In this document: one piece after another, positions 1 through 6,917 of the stretch
Position numbering within the stretch: the first letter of the stretch is position 1
Layout: each line of letters starts with the position of its first letter
DNA from: Ilumatobacteraceae bacterium
GTDB taxonomy: Bacteria; Actinomycetota; Acidimicrobiia; Acidimicrobiales; Ilumatobacteraceae
Length of the DNA: 15,131 nucleotides
NCBI GenBank assembly: GCA_025456105.1
Contig: JALOLG010000005.1
Span: 1 to 15,131, forward strand
Direction: 5' to 3'
Notes under the pieces: generated by a model
Told to the model about the DNA's origin: nothing
Database searches by the model: none
Seen by the model: the letters and a program-made list of their open reading frames with translations, nothing else
Position numbers and translations under genes: made by a program

Positions 1-878
1 ACCCGAGGCCGGATCAGGGCGCGGAGCCGGTCGATCAGGCTCGTGTCGATGCCCAGCAGGCTCGTGACGAACCCGAAGAACCCGCCGCCACGAGGTCGGA
101 CCCGCACCGTCTTGAGGTCCTGCACCGCCTGCGAGAGCGCCTGCAGGCCCGCCTGGGTGTCCGCGAGCTCGGCATCGACCTGCCCCAGGCCCTGGGTCGC
201 CCGTCGCAACCCGGCGGTGGCTCGGTCGGCGAGCGCCGTGAGGTTGCGGCCCGACGGCCCGCTGACCATCGACCACACCGTGCGCCACCGCTCGATCTGG
301 GCGGTGTAGGTCTGCAGCTGGACGATGCTGATCCCGCTGCGGCCCTGCAGCCCCGCGCGGACGTCACCCAGCTTGCTCGACAGGTCGACGAGCTCGGTGC
401 GGGCGCCGTCGAAGATGCGCCGCACCGGACCTGCGTCGGCCACGGCGGCGATGATGCGGCGGAACTCCGGGCGGCGGAACGCGTCGTAGGCGTTCTGGCG
501 CATGCCCTGCAGGATCTCGTTCTTGGTGGAGCGCTCCTGCTCGAGCATGGCGATCACTCGCTGCGACCGCTCGATGAGCGTCGGGTCGTTCGCGGCGACG
601 GCAGCGTCGAGGCGGCGCTGGGCCTCGGCGATGTACCTCTCGTAGGTGGCGGCGACCTCCTGCTCCTCGGCGTCGACGTTGGTGAAGACGCGGTTGCTGA
701 TGGCACGGCCCTGCAGGATCTCCATCCCTCCGACGGTGGCGTTCGCGGCGGCGCCGAACAGCCCGCCCGTGGTCGACGTGGCGTGCACGGCAGCCGGTCG
801 AGCGATCGGCAGCACGGTGACCGACAGCAGCACGGTGACGGCCACTGCCGCGAGATGGCGCGTTCGACCGGTGGTCAT
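1..878 (-). CDS. Secreted alpha-helical protein of unknown function (3' end outside window)
   Basis: I do not recognise this family. The reading frame starts at ATG 878 and stays open to the left edge, giving 292 visible residues. Residues 1-33 form a Sec signal peptide: a basic start (TTGRTRH), a hydrophobic stretch with LLSVTVLP, and a likely cleavage after AVHA. The mature part is mostly helical and rich in Gln, Arg, Glu and Ala. It contains EQEVAATYERYIAEAQRRLD, and later a Gln/Leu-rich segment (GLGQVDAELADTQAGLQALS) that looks like coiled coil. Near the visible end there is a Gly/Phe patch (GGGFFGFVTSLLG). The start codon overlaps the stop of the upstream lipoprotein gene as ATGA, so the two are probably translationally coupled and may act together at the cell envelope. 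The function is unknown; an envelope scaffold or lipoprotein partner is only a guess. The frame is well supported by codon use and the signal peptide. Confidence 0.8.
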   Translation of the reverse strand, partial: MTTGRTRHLAAVAVTVLLSVTVLPIARPAAVHATSTTGGLFGAAANATVGGMEILQGRAISNRVFTNVDAEEQEVAATYERYIAEAQRRLDAAVAANDPTLIERSQRVIAMLEQERSTKNEILQGMRQNAYDAFRRPEFRRIIAAVADAGPVRRIFDGARTELVDLSSKLGDVRAGLQGRSGISIVQLQTYTAQIERWRTVWSMVSGPSGRNLTALADRATAGLRRATQGLGQVDAELADTQAGLQALSQAVQDLKTVRVRPRGGGFFGFVTSLLGIDTSLIDRLRALIRPR

Positions 879-1492
879 GGCTCGCTCCCCTCCAGGTACG
901 CCTGCAGCTCGCCCGACTCGTCGGGCACGAGCGGGAAGGTCTGCACGTACACGACCTGGTCGTCCTGCAGGCCGACCATGATCTGCGACCCGGCCAGCAC
1001 GTTCGAGCCGGGCGGCAGGTCGAGCAGCGTGCCCTCGGTCTCCACGAGCTCGACCTCCGCGAGCGAGTCGCGCACCTCCTGCTCGGTCATGCCGATGCCG
1101 ACGTCGAAGAAGGAGTACGACAGAGGCAGGATCGTGCCGTCTGGGAACGCCTCGATGTCCTCGCTGCCCACGACGATGCCGTCGACCGCGTCGAACCGCT
1201 GCGCCAGCTCCGCGTACACCACCGAGTCGACGGTGGAGTCGCGATCCTCGAGCACCACCACCTTGCGGGTGAAGGCGTCGGGCGGGCCGAGTGCTGCGAA
1301 CAGGGCGTCGACGGTGTCGGTGACCACCGCGGGCGAGCCGGCAGGAACGGAGCCCTCCGACGCCGTCGTGGTGCCCGGCGCGATCGAGCCGTCGGACCCG
1401 CTGTCGGAGCCACCGCCGCAACCCGACAGCACCAGCGCGATCGCCGCGCCGAGCACCCACGACCGACTTCCGAGCAGGCCCTTCGTCCGCAT
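875..1492 (-). CDS. Putative lipoprotein of unknown function
   Basis: A 205-aa predicted lipoprotein. The N-terminus has a basic start (MRTKG), a hydrophobic helix and the lipobox LSGC, which puts the lipidated cysteine at residue 25; a Gly/Ser/Asp-rich linker follows. The remainder is acidic and contains stretches such as TVDALFAALGPPDAF and LPLSYSFFDVGIGMTEQEV. I know no catalytic motif in it. I chose ATG 1492 over an upstream in-frame start at 1531 because GGAGG lies 7 nt before it and the signal sequence then begins correctly. The stop overlaps the start of the downstream secreted helical protein (ATGA), which points to a two-gene unit. The alcohol dehydrogenase gene ends 72 bp upstream on the same strand and may or may not be co-transcribed. 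A 9-bp inverted repeat covers the ribosome-binding region (see the separate entry). Function is unknown; a surface-anchored partner of the downstream protein is inferred from coupling only. Confidence 0.82.
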   Translation of the reverse strand: MRTKGLLGSRSWVLGAAIALVLSGCGGGSDSGSDGSIAPGTTTASEGSVPAGSPAVVTDTVDALFAALGPPDAFTRKVVVLEDRDSTVDSVVYAELAQRFDAVDGIVVGSEDIEAFPDGTILPLSYSFFDVGIGMTEQEVRDSLAEVELVETEGTLLDLPPGSNVLAGSQIMVGLQDDQVVYVQTFPLVPDESGELQAYLEGSEP

Positions 1493-1527
1493 GGCCGTAC
1501 CTCCGGATCCGATCCGATGGTACGGCC
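1493..1527 (-). promoter_or_regulatory. 9-bp inverted repeat around the lipoprotein start region, with a candidate -10
   Basis: GGCCGTACC (1493-1501) and GGTACGGCC (1519-1527) form a perfect 9-bp inverted repeat with a 17-nt spacer. It abuts the lipoprotein ATG at 1492, and the right arm in transcript orientation contains the last two bases of the GGAGG ribosome site. The spacer carries a short repeat (GATCC GATCC GAT). On the minus strand, TACCAT (1522-1517) matches an actinobacterial TANNNT -10 element. If transcription starts near 1510, the dyad works as DNA and could be an operator. If the transcript begins further upstream, it folds into a hairpin that would partly hide the ribosome site. 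I cannot choose between these. Confidence 0.4.
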
Positions 1528-1564
1528 GCATCGCGGCGTGACCCAGAGGCCTTGGGCCCGAAGG

Positions 1565-2578
1565 TCAAGCAGTGAAGTCGAACACCAGGCGGGCCGGCAC
1601 GGTGCCGGCGAGCACCTCGTCGAAGCACTCGTTCACCGACTCGAGCGGTCGCGTCTCGGTGACCACCTTCGTCCGCCCCGCCGCGTGGAGCGCGAAGCAA
1701 TCGGCGAGGTCGTTGCGGGTGCCGACCAGCGACCCCATCACCTGGATGCCTCGCAGCACGGTCTCGAACACCGGGATGCTCAGGGTGTTGTCGGCGGGCA
1801 GCCCCACCAGCACGAGTCGGCCGGTCGGGTTGAGGCAGGCGTGCGCAGCCTGCATCGCCCGCGGGGAGGGCACGGTCACGAGCGCGATGTCGGCCCCACC
1901 GACGGCCGCGACCCGGGCGACCTGATCGCCTCGGGCGTCGACGATCTCGTCGGCGCCGAGCTGCTCCGCGAGGTCGAGCTTCGCGTCCTCGACGTCGACG
2001 GCGATCGTGCGGGCGCCGAACACCCGGCCGTACTGCAGACCGAGGTGACCGAGCCCGCCGATGCCGACGACCATCACGGTCTCGGCCGGCTGCGGTGATG
2101 CGGCCTTCAGGGCGGCGTACGTGGTGACGCCGGCGCAGGTGATCGGCGCCGCGTCGATCGAGCTGACCGCGTCGGGCACCCGCACGACGTGGCTCGCGTA
2201 CCCGACCGTGTACTCGGCGTACCCGCCGTCGATCGTGTACCCCATGTACTGCGGGTTCACGCAGTACGTCTCCGTGCCGGCGATGCAGTAGCGGCACCGG
2301 CCGCACGCGGAGGCGAGCCATGGCAGGGCGACTCGGTCGCCGACCGACAGCTCGCTGACGCCCTCACCGAGCTCGACCACCCGACCCACTCCCTCGTGGC
2401 CCGGGATGAGCGGGAGCTTGGGCTTGACGGGCCAATCGCCGTGGGCGGCGTGGATGTCGGTGTGACAGAGGCCGCTCGCCTCGATCTTCACGAGCACCTG
2501 GCCGGGGCCGGGTCGACCCGCCTCCACGTCGCGTATCTCGAGCGGCTCCTTGAACCCGGTGACAACTGCAGCCTTCAC
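1565..2578 (-). CDS. adhP: Zinc-dependent alcohol dehydrogenase, AdhP/AdhA-like
   Basis: A 337-aa medium-chain dehydrogenase that should interconvert primary alcohols and aldehydes with NAD(H) in the cytoplasm. Catalytic zinc ligands are visible as Cys38 (GLCHTD), His61-Glu62 (PGHEGVG) and Cys147 (ITCAGVTTY). Structural zinc ligands are Cys92, Cys95, Cys98 and Cys106 (CGRCRYC then YC). The Rossmann motif GIGGLG is at residues 171-176, and Asp194 at the end of the next strand favours NAD over NADP. Length and overall sequence, including GSLVGTRNDL and the VFDF ending, closely follow E. coli AdhP as I know it. The start is GTG 2578, with AAGGAGGT 6 nt upstream; longer in-frame extensions lack coding character. 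The lipoprotein gene follows 72 bp downstream. The physiological substrate cannot be read from the sequence. Confidence 0.95.
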   Translation of the reverse strand: MKAAVVTGFKEPLEIRDVEAGRPGPGQVLVKIEASGLCHTDIHAAHGDWPVKPKLPLIPGHEGVGRVVELGEGVSELSVGDRVALPWLASACGRCRYCIAGTETYCVNPQYMGYTIDGGYAEYTVGYASHVVRVPDAVSSIDAAPITCAGVTTYAALKAASPQPAETVMVVGIGGLGHLGLQYGRVFGARTIAVDVEDAKLDLAEQLGADEIVDARGDQVARVAAVGGADIALVTVPSPRAMQAAHACLNPTGRLVLVGLPADNTLSIPVFETVLRGIQVMGSLVGTRNDLADCFALHAAGRTKVVTETRPLESVNECFDEVLAGTVPARLVFDFTA

Positions 2579-2675
2579 CGACGGACCTCCTTCGTGATGA
2601 TGCGTCCTCGCTCGACGGTATGTGCGACTCACCCGGCCACGGCAGGGCCGGTGGTCACAACGAGCCGCCGGATCG

Positions 2676-2855
2676 TCAGGTTCCCGCGCCGCAAGCCAGC
2701 GCATCGGCCAGCGGTGGCAGTCGCGGGTCGCCGATCCCGCGCTGATCGAGGGCGACGCTGACGACACGGTGGTCGCAGGGATCGACCCCGGTCGCACGCG
2801 TTGTGACGTCCGCCCCTTGCCGCACCACTGCTTCGTGACCGACGGTGATCGCCAT
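2676..2855 (-). CDS. Possible small protein, head-to-head with the SRPBCC gene
   Basis: A 59-codon frame (MAITVGHEAV start, ADALACGAGT end) lies in the otherwise unassigned 275-bp gap between the divergent dehydrogenase and SRPBCC genes. In its favour, GAGGAG sits 7 nt before the ATG and third positions are mostly G/C. Against it, the frame is short, matches no family I know, and its ATG overlaps the ATG of the opposing SRPBCC gene inside a CCATGG palindrome. If real, it would precede the dehydrogenase gene on the same strand, 97 bp upstream of its start. I treat it as a weak candidate. If it is not coding, this gap is simply the divergent promoter region. Confidence 0.25.
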   Translation of the reverse strand: MAITVGHEAVVRQGADVTTRATGVDPCDHRVVSVALDQRGIGDPRLPPLADALACGAGT

Positions 2856-4146
2856 GGCACGACTCCTCGGATGGACGGCCACCGCCGGCGCCGCCGCGCT
2901 CGGGTACGCCGTCCTGCACCGGCTCGGCCGGGTCTCCGGGTCGACCCGACCCGAGCGCGACGCTCGACTGCCCGGCGACGAGCTCGTCGCCGACCCGCAG
3001 TTCGTCACCGACCACGCCACCACCATCGAGGCTCCGCCGTCGGCGGTCTGGCCGTGGCTCGTCCAGATGGGCTGGCACCGCGGCGGGTGGTACACGGCGC
3101 GCTGGGTCGACCTGCTGCTCTTCCCCGCCAACGAGGCCTCGGCCGACCGCATCCACCCCGAGTGGCAGGACCTCGCGGTCGGTGACCACGTGCTCGACGG
3201 CGCTCCCGAGACCGAGTGCTACTTCGTCGTCAGCGAGATCGAACCGCAGCGTCACCTGGTGCTCCACTCGCGATCCCACCTCCCGCCTGACTTCCGCGAC
3301 CGGTACGGGGCCGCCATCGACTGGTCGTGGACCTTCGTGCTCGATGCCCTGCCGGGCGGCCGCACCCGCTTCCACTTCCGCAGCCGGGCGCGCCTCACGC
3401 CGTGGTGGCTCGCCGCCGCCTACTGGGCCGTCCTCGTCCCGGCCGATCACGTGATGGCCCGACAGATGCTGGCGGGTGTGGCGGCACGCGCCGAGGGTCA
3501 TCACCTCGGGGCCGTCACCAGCGGCTCAGCGCGGCTGATGTCCACCCTCGCGGCACTGCCGGTCATGGCCGTCTCGCCGGTCATCCGCCCGGTCCACCTG
3601 CGGTGGGGCGCCAGCGCCGCGGAATCGAGGGCGCCGATGCCGGGCGACGAGCTCGTGCCGGGCGCCCACTTCACCGCGACTCGCGCGATCACCATCGACG
3701 CAGCGCCGGAGGCGGTGTGGCCGTGGCTCGTGCAGGTCGGCATCGACCGGGCCGGCTTCTACAGCTACGACCTGCTCGACCACCTCGGCCGCCCGAGCGC
3801 CGAGCGCGTCCTCGACGAGTGGCAGCACCTCGGTGTCGGTGACAGGGTCGCGCCGATGGCGAACCCGCCCAGCGAGAGCACCTCGTTCCGGATCGCCGAG
3901 ATGGACCGTCCGCGCCGACTCGTGTGGAGCAAGCCCGACTCCAGCTGGTCGTGGCTCCTCACTCCCGTCGAGGGTCACCGCACGCGCCTCGTCACGAGAC
4001 TCAAGGTCCGCTACCGACCGGGCGCCAGCGCGCTGCTGACGATCCCGCTCATCGAGCTCGGCGACTTCGCGATGATGCGCCGCATGCTGCTCAACCTGCG
4101 TCGGCTCGCCACCACCTCCAACTCGGAGCCCACACCGGCGGCGTGA
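2854..4146 (+). CDS. Tandem double SRPBCC-fold protein with an N-terminal membrane segment
   Basis: A 430-aa protein made of two copies of the same START/SRPBCC (Bet v1-like) domain. This family usually binds hydrophobic ligands or modifies polyketides in a deep pocket. Copy 1 spans about residues 39-210 and copy 2 about 262-415. The pairs LPGDEL/MPGDEL, VWPWLVQMG/VWPWLVQVG and HPEWQDLAVGD/LDEWQHLGVGD lie about 220 residues apart, so this is an internal duplication. Residues 4-22 (LLGWTATAGAAALGYAVLH) are hydrophobic and may anchor or export the protein. Hydrophobic stretches near 184-198 and 230-246 may be further membrane-associated parts. The start is uncertain: GTG 2845 would add three residues, and neither start has a good ribosome site. 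The oxygenase gene follows 27 bp downstream. The ligand and reaction are unknown; the neighbouring oxygenase suggests small-molecule handling, but that is inference. Confidence 0.85.
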   Translation: MARLLGWTATAGAAALGYAVLHRLGRVSGSTRPERDARLPGDELVADPQFVTDHATTIEAPPSAVWPWLVQMGWHRGGWYTARWVDLLLFPANEASADRIHPEWQDLAVGDHVLDGAPETECYFVVSEIEPQRHLVLHSRSHLPPDFRDRYGAAIDWSWTFVLDALPGGRTRFHFRSRARLTPWWLAAAYWAVLVPADHVMARQMLAGVAARAEGHHLGAVTSGSARLMSTLAALPVMAVSPVIRPVHLRWGASAAESRAPMPGDELVPGAHFTATRAITIDAAPEAVWPWLVQVGIDRAGFYSYDLLDHLGRPSAERVLDEWQHLGVGDRVAPMANPPSESTSFRIAEMDRPRRLVWSKPDSSWSWLLTPVEGHRTRLVTRLKVRYRPGASALLTIPLIELGDFAMMRRMLLNLRRLATTSNSEPTPAA

Positions 4147-4159
4147 CGCGTCGCGTTGG

Positions 4160-4165
4160 TACGTT
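4160..4165 (+). promoter_or_regulatory. Candidate -10 element for a leaderless oxygenase transcript
   Basis: TACGTT fits the actinobacterial -10 consensus TANNNT and ends exactly 8 nt before ATG 4174. That is the spacing expected if the transcript starts at the first base of the start codon. No ribosome site precedes this ATG, which supports a leaderless message. The identical hexamer stands at the identical distance before the TetR gene. No clear -35 element is visible. Confidence 0.5.
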
Positions 4166-4173
4166 TCGTCGTC

Positions 4174-5229
4174 ATGGCGTTCACGGAGATCCCCGTCGTG
4201 TCGCTCGCCGAGTGGACCGGACCCGACGTCGACCGAGCCGCGTTCGCCGATCGGCTGCGGTCGATCTGCCACGAGGTGGGGTTCTTCCGCCTCGTCGACC
4301 ATGGTGTCGACCCCGGCTTCCTCGACGACTACTTCGCCGCGCTGCAGGCGTTCTTCGCCCTCCCGGAGGACATGAAGGCCCAGATCGACAAGGTCGCCTC
4401 CCCGTGGTTCCGTGGCTGGGAGCGCGTCGGTGCCGAGCTCACCGACAACCGGGTCGACCATCGCGAGCAGATCGACGTGTGGACCGAGCTCGATCCGCGG
4501 CCGGCCGGCGTGGAGCCTCCGTACCTGCGGCTCGAGGGGCCCAACCAGTGGCCCGACGAAGCGATCCTGCCGGGATTCCGGGCGCTCGTCGAGCGGTTCC
4601 AGTCGGAGATGGAGGCGATCGCCGACGAGCTGATGGCGGCGATGAGCGTCGGCCTCGGCCTCCCCGCCGACCACCTGCGACAGGTGTTCGGCGAGCGCTG
4701 CATGTCATTGGTCAAGCTCATCCGGTACCCACCGACACCGACCGGCGAGGCGGGCGTGAACGCGCACCACGACGCCGGCTTCCTCACCCTGCTGTGGCAG
4801 CACGGCGTCGGCGGGCTGCAGGTGCAGAACCCCGACGGCGACTGGGTCGACGTCCCCGCCGATGGTGACGCGATCGTCGTCAACCTCGGCGAGATGCTGC
4901 AGTCGATGACCGGCAACTACTTCGTCGCCACCACCCATCGCGTGATCACCGTCGACGAGCGCTACTCCTCGGCCTACTTCCACGGACCAGCGCTGACCAC
5001 ACCCCTCGCCCCGCTGCCGCTCGACGAGCGGTTCAGCGAGGCGGTGGCCGCCAGCCCCCACCACCGCAGCGCCGGCTTCATGGCCCGTCGCGACGAGCTG
5101 CTCGCCGGCTCGCAGGGCACCACCTCGACCTCGGCCGACACCTACGGGCAGCAGCTGTGGAACTACTTCATCCGCAGCTACCCCGACCTGGTGCGGCGGC
5201 ACCACCCTGACGTCGTCGCGACCCCCTGA
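4174..5229 (+). CDS. 2-oxoglutarate/Fe(II)-dependent oxygenase, isopenicillin-N-synthase-like
   Basis: A 351-aa non-haem iron oxygenase. The N-terminal DIOX_N-type region starts with IPVVSLAEW and continues with GFFRLVDHGVD (residues 36-46). The C-terminal jelly-roll supplies the iron triad His198, Asp200 (AHHDAGFLTLL) and His255 (TTHRVI). Arg263 and Ser265 (RYS) would bind the 2-oxoglutarate carboxylate. Family members hydroxylate, desaturate or cyclise small molecules and release succinate and CO2; some are ethylene-forming or antibiotic-pathway enzymes. The substrate cannot be told here. I chose ATG 4174 because the family N-terminus begins there; an in-frame TTG at 4156 would add six residues with no support. 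TACGTT 8 nt upstream suggests leaderless expression. The trmO gene starts 15 bp after the stop, so the two are likely co-transcribed. Confidence 0.93.
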   Translation: MAFTEIPVVSLAEWTGPDVDRAAFADRLRSICHEVGFFRLVDHGVDPGFLDDYFAALQAFFALPEDMKAQIDKVASPWFRGWERVGAELTDNRVDHREQIDVWTELDPRPAGVEPPYLRLEGPNQWPDEAILPGFRALVERFQSEMEAIADELMAAMSVGLGLPADHLRQVFGERCMSLVKLIRYPPTPTGEAGVNAHHDAGFLTLLWQHGVGGLQVQNPDGDWVDVPADGDAIVVNLGEMLQSMTGNYFVATTHRVITVDERYSSAYFHGPALTTPLAPLPLDERFSEAVAASPHHRSAGFMARRDELLAGSQGTTSTSADTYGQQLWNYFIRSYPDLVRRHHPDVVATP

Positions 5230-5244
5230 ATCGAGAGGAGCCGG

Positions 5245-5727
5245 ATGGACGAAGCACCCCCCACGCCGCCCGTCATCGAGGTGGTGCCGATCGGATTTGT
5301 GCACGGTGGTCGAACCGAGGTGATCGACGACCAGTGGGGCGACGTCGTCGCCGACATCGTCCTCGACGACCGGTTCCCCACCGATGCGCTCGACGGGCTC
5401 GTCGAGTTCTCCCACCTCGACGTCGTGTACGTGTTCGACCAGGTCGACGAGGCCACCATCACCGTGGGCGCCCGCCACCCGCGCGGACGGACCGACTGGC
5501 CTCGGGTCGGGATCTTCGCCCAGCGTGCGAAGGGGCGACCGAACCGGATCGGCGTGACCACCTGCGAGCTCGTCGCGGTCGCCGAGCGGAGCGTGACGGT
5601 GCGCGGGCTCGACGCCGTCGACGGCACACCGGTGCTCGACCTCAAGCCCTACATGACCGAGTTCGCCCCCCGGTCCCCGGTGCGCCAACCCGAGTGGTCG
5701 AGCGAGCTCATGCGGGAGTACTGGTGA
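5245..5727 (+). CDS. trmO: TrmO-family tRNA m6t6A37 methyltransferase (short form)
   Basis: A 160-aa member of the TrmO/YaeB (formerly TsaA-like) family. TrmO uses S-adenosylmethionine to N6-methylate threonylcarbamoyladenosine at position 37 of certain tRNAs, which helps decoding. Visible family motifs are PIGFV (residues 15-19), a VGIFAQRAKGRPNRIG block ending at residues 98-103 (the RPNxIG signature), TTCEL just after it, and DGTPVLDLKPY at 126-136. The E. coli protein is longer, with an extra C-terminal region; this one has only the catalytic beta-barrel part, as in many archaeal and actinobacterial relatives. GAGAGGAG lies 4 nt before the ATG. The gene follows the oxygenase by 15 bp and precedes the TetR gene by 38 bp. 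Family membership is firm. The exact tRNA substrates are not shown by the sequence. Confidence 0.92.
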   Translation: MDEAPPTPPVIEVVPIGFVHGGRTEVIDDQWGDVVADIVLDDRFPTDALDGLVEFSHLDVVYVFDQVDEATITVGARHPRGRTDWPRVGIFAQRAKGRPNRIGVTTCELVAVAERSVTVRGLDAVDGTPVLDLKPYMTEFAPRSPVRQPEWSSELMREYW

Positions 5728-5751
5728 GCGGCGACCGGACGTAGCAGCCGT

Positions 5752-5757
5752 TACGTT
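5752..5757 (+). promoter_or_regulatory. Candidate -10 element for a leaderless tetR transcript
   Basis: TACGTT ends exactly 8 nt before GTG 5766, the same hexamer and spacing as at the oxygenase gene. No ribosome site precedes the GTG, so transcription starting at the G of the start codon would explain how it is read. A GTAGCA sequence lies at 5741-5746, and no obvious -35 is seen. Confidence 0.5.
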
Positions 5758-5765
5758 CACGGGCC

Positions 5766-6329
5766 GTGGGGTACCGGCACTCGCGCGAGGAGATCGTCGC
5801 CGCGACGGCGGCCACCGCGCTCGAGCACGGCATCGGTGCGCTCACCTACCGGCGCGTCGCCGACCGGCTGGGCATCAGCGACCGGATGGTCGTCTACTAC
5901 CTGCCGACCAAGGCCGACCTGGTCCACGCCGCCGCGACGGCGCTGTCGGCTTCGTTGCAGGGGCTTCTCCTCGATGCCTTCGGCGATCGGCCCCGACCCG
6001 TCGACGAGCTGCTGCGCGCCGCCTGGCCCGTCTTCGCGACGACGGAGGCCGACCGCGTGGCAGCGATCTTCCTCGAGGTGATCGGACTCGCAGCCGCCGG
6101 CGCCGAGCCGTTCGACGAGCTGGCCCCGGCGCTGATGTCCGCATGGGTGGCGTGGCTCGCCGATCGCGTGGCCGCTCCCAGTCCGGTGGCCCGACGGGAG
6201 GGCGCGCTGGGGATCGTGGCCCGCATCGACGGGCTCCTCGTGATCCGCCGCACCCTCGGACCCGAGGCCGCCGACACCGCAGCCCGGTCCCTCGGCATCA
6301 CCGGACGTCGGCGGCGCCCCGTCTGCTAG
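5766..6329 (+). CDS. TetR-family transcriptional regulator
   Basis: A 187-aa one-component repressor-type regulator. The N-terminal helix-turn-helix covers about residues 9-53: SREEIVAATAATALEHG, then LTYRRVADRLGIS (26-38) and MVVYYLPTKADL (41-52), the classic TetR recognition-helix region with YYLPTK in the place of the usual YYHFPSK. The rest is an all-helical ligand-binding and dimerisation domain with no family-specific signature I can name. The start is GTG 5766, chosen because the TetR N-terminal helix begins there and because of the TACGTT motif upstream. The next gene is in the same frame, separated only by this TAG stop and three codons. The regulated genes are unknown; its own operon, the preceding oxygenase run or the nearby MFS transporter are the natural candidates. 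Confidence 0.93.
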   Translation: MGYRHSREEIVAATAATALEHGIGALTYRRVADRLGISDRMVVYYLPTKADLVHAAATALSASLQGLLLDAFGDRPRPVDELLRAAWPVFATTEADRVAAIFLEVIGLAAAGAEPFDELAPALMSAWVAWLADRVAAPSPVARREGALGIVARIDGLLVIRRTLGPEAADTAARSLGITGRRRRPVC

Positions 6330-6338
6330 CCAGGAGGT

Positions 6339-6917
6339 GTGGAACACGGCCTTGCCGCCGACGGCGGCTCCTACTGCCCGGCGTTCGCGCTCCTGACGTC
6401 GACCGACGACGCGACGCTCGCCGCTGCGCTCGGGCGTCCCGTCACCGACGGGTGCCCGGAACCACGCGACGGCGAGACCGATGCGCAGTGGTGGGCCGTC
6501 GCGGCGGTCGCCGGGGTCGCCACCGACGATGAGGGGCGACCGGCCCATGGTGACGACACGCACGTGGTGCACCTCGGACGAGGCGAAGGGGTGCTGCTCG
6601 TGACCGATCGAGCAGCGGCGGTCGTGCTCACCGGCGGCGAGCTGCTCGGCGACGCTGCCGCGCTGGCCCTCGCGTTCGACCTCGACGAGGTCGCCGACGT
6701 CGACGCCGACGTCCGACGCGGCATCCTCCGTCGCCAGGTCCGCTCGCTCACCGTGGAGCTGAAGGGTGCGTCGTGGGGAGCGGTCGGCTTCGCCGTGCGT
6801 GGCGTGCTCGACCGGGCGCCGGGCCAGCACGAGGCGACGTTCCGGGCCGCCGATGCCGACGAGCTCGTGAGTCGACTCCACGCCGGCCCAGCCGACTCGA
6901 CCGGAGGTGCCCGATGA
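6339..6917 (+). CDS. Protein of unknown function, coupled to UPF0303
   Basis: A 192-aa acidic protein of no family I recognise. The N-terminal third has GGSYCPAFALL and two more features, a single downstream Cys and a WW pair. The middle has an extended strand-like stretch (GEGVLLVTDRAAAVVLTGGE). The C-terminal part ends with WGAVGFAVRGVLDRAPG and a helix (ADADELVSRLH). The pattern loosely recalls small beta-rich PH-like domains, but that is a guess. The start is awkward: AGGAGG at 6332-6337 lies only 1 nt before GTG 6339, yet the in-frame TAG at 6327 rules out anything further upstream, and later in-frame starts would remove much of the protein. The stop overlaps the next start as ATGA, so it is probably made together with the UPF0303 protein and under the same control as the TetR regulator. 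Confidence 0.72.
   Translation: MEHGLAADGGSYCPAFALLTSTDDATLAAALGRPVTDGCPEPRDGETDAQWWAVAAVAGVATDDEGRPAHGDDTHVVHLGRGEGVLLVTDRAAAVVLTGGELLGDAAALALAFDLDEVADVDADVRRGILRRQVRSLTVELKGASWGAVGFAVRGVLDRAPGQHEATFRAADADELVSRLHAGPADSTGGAR

Noticed and set aside
3526..4674. 382-codon minus-strand frame opposite the SRPBCC and oxygenase genes
   Set aside because: It is rich in Arg, Glu, Asp, His, Val and Leu with no motif, while the plus strand carries two recognisable families here.
4705..6881. Two long minus-strand frames opposite the oxygenase, trmO, tetR and the 192-aa gene
   Set aside because: No motif and no ribosome site; all four plus-strand genes have family or coupling evidence.
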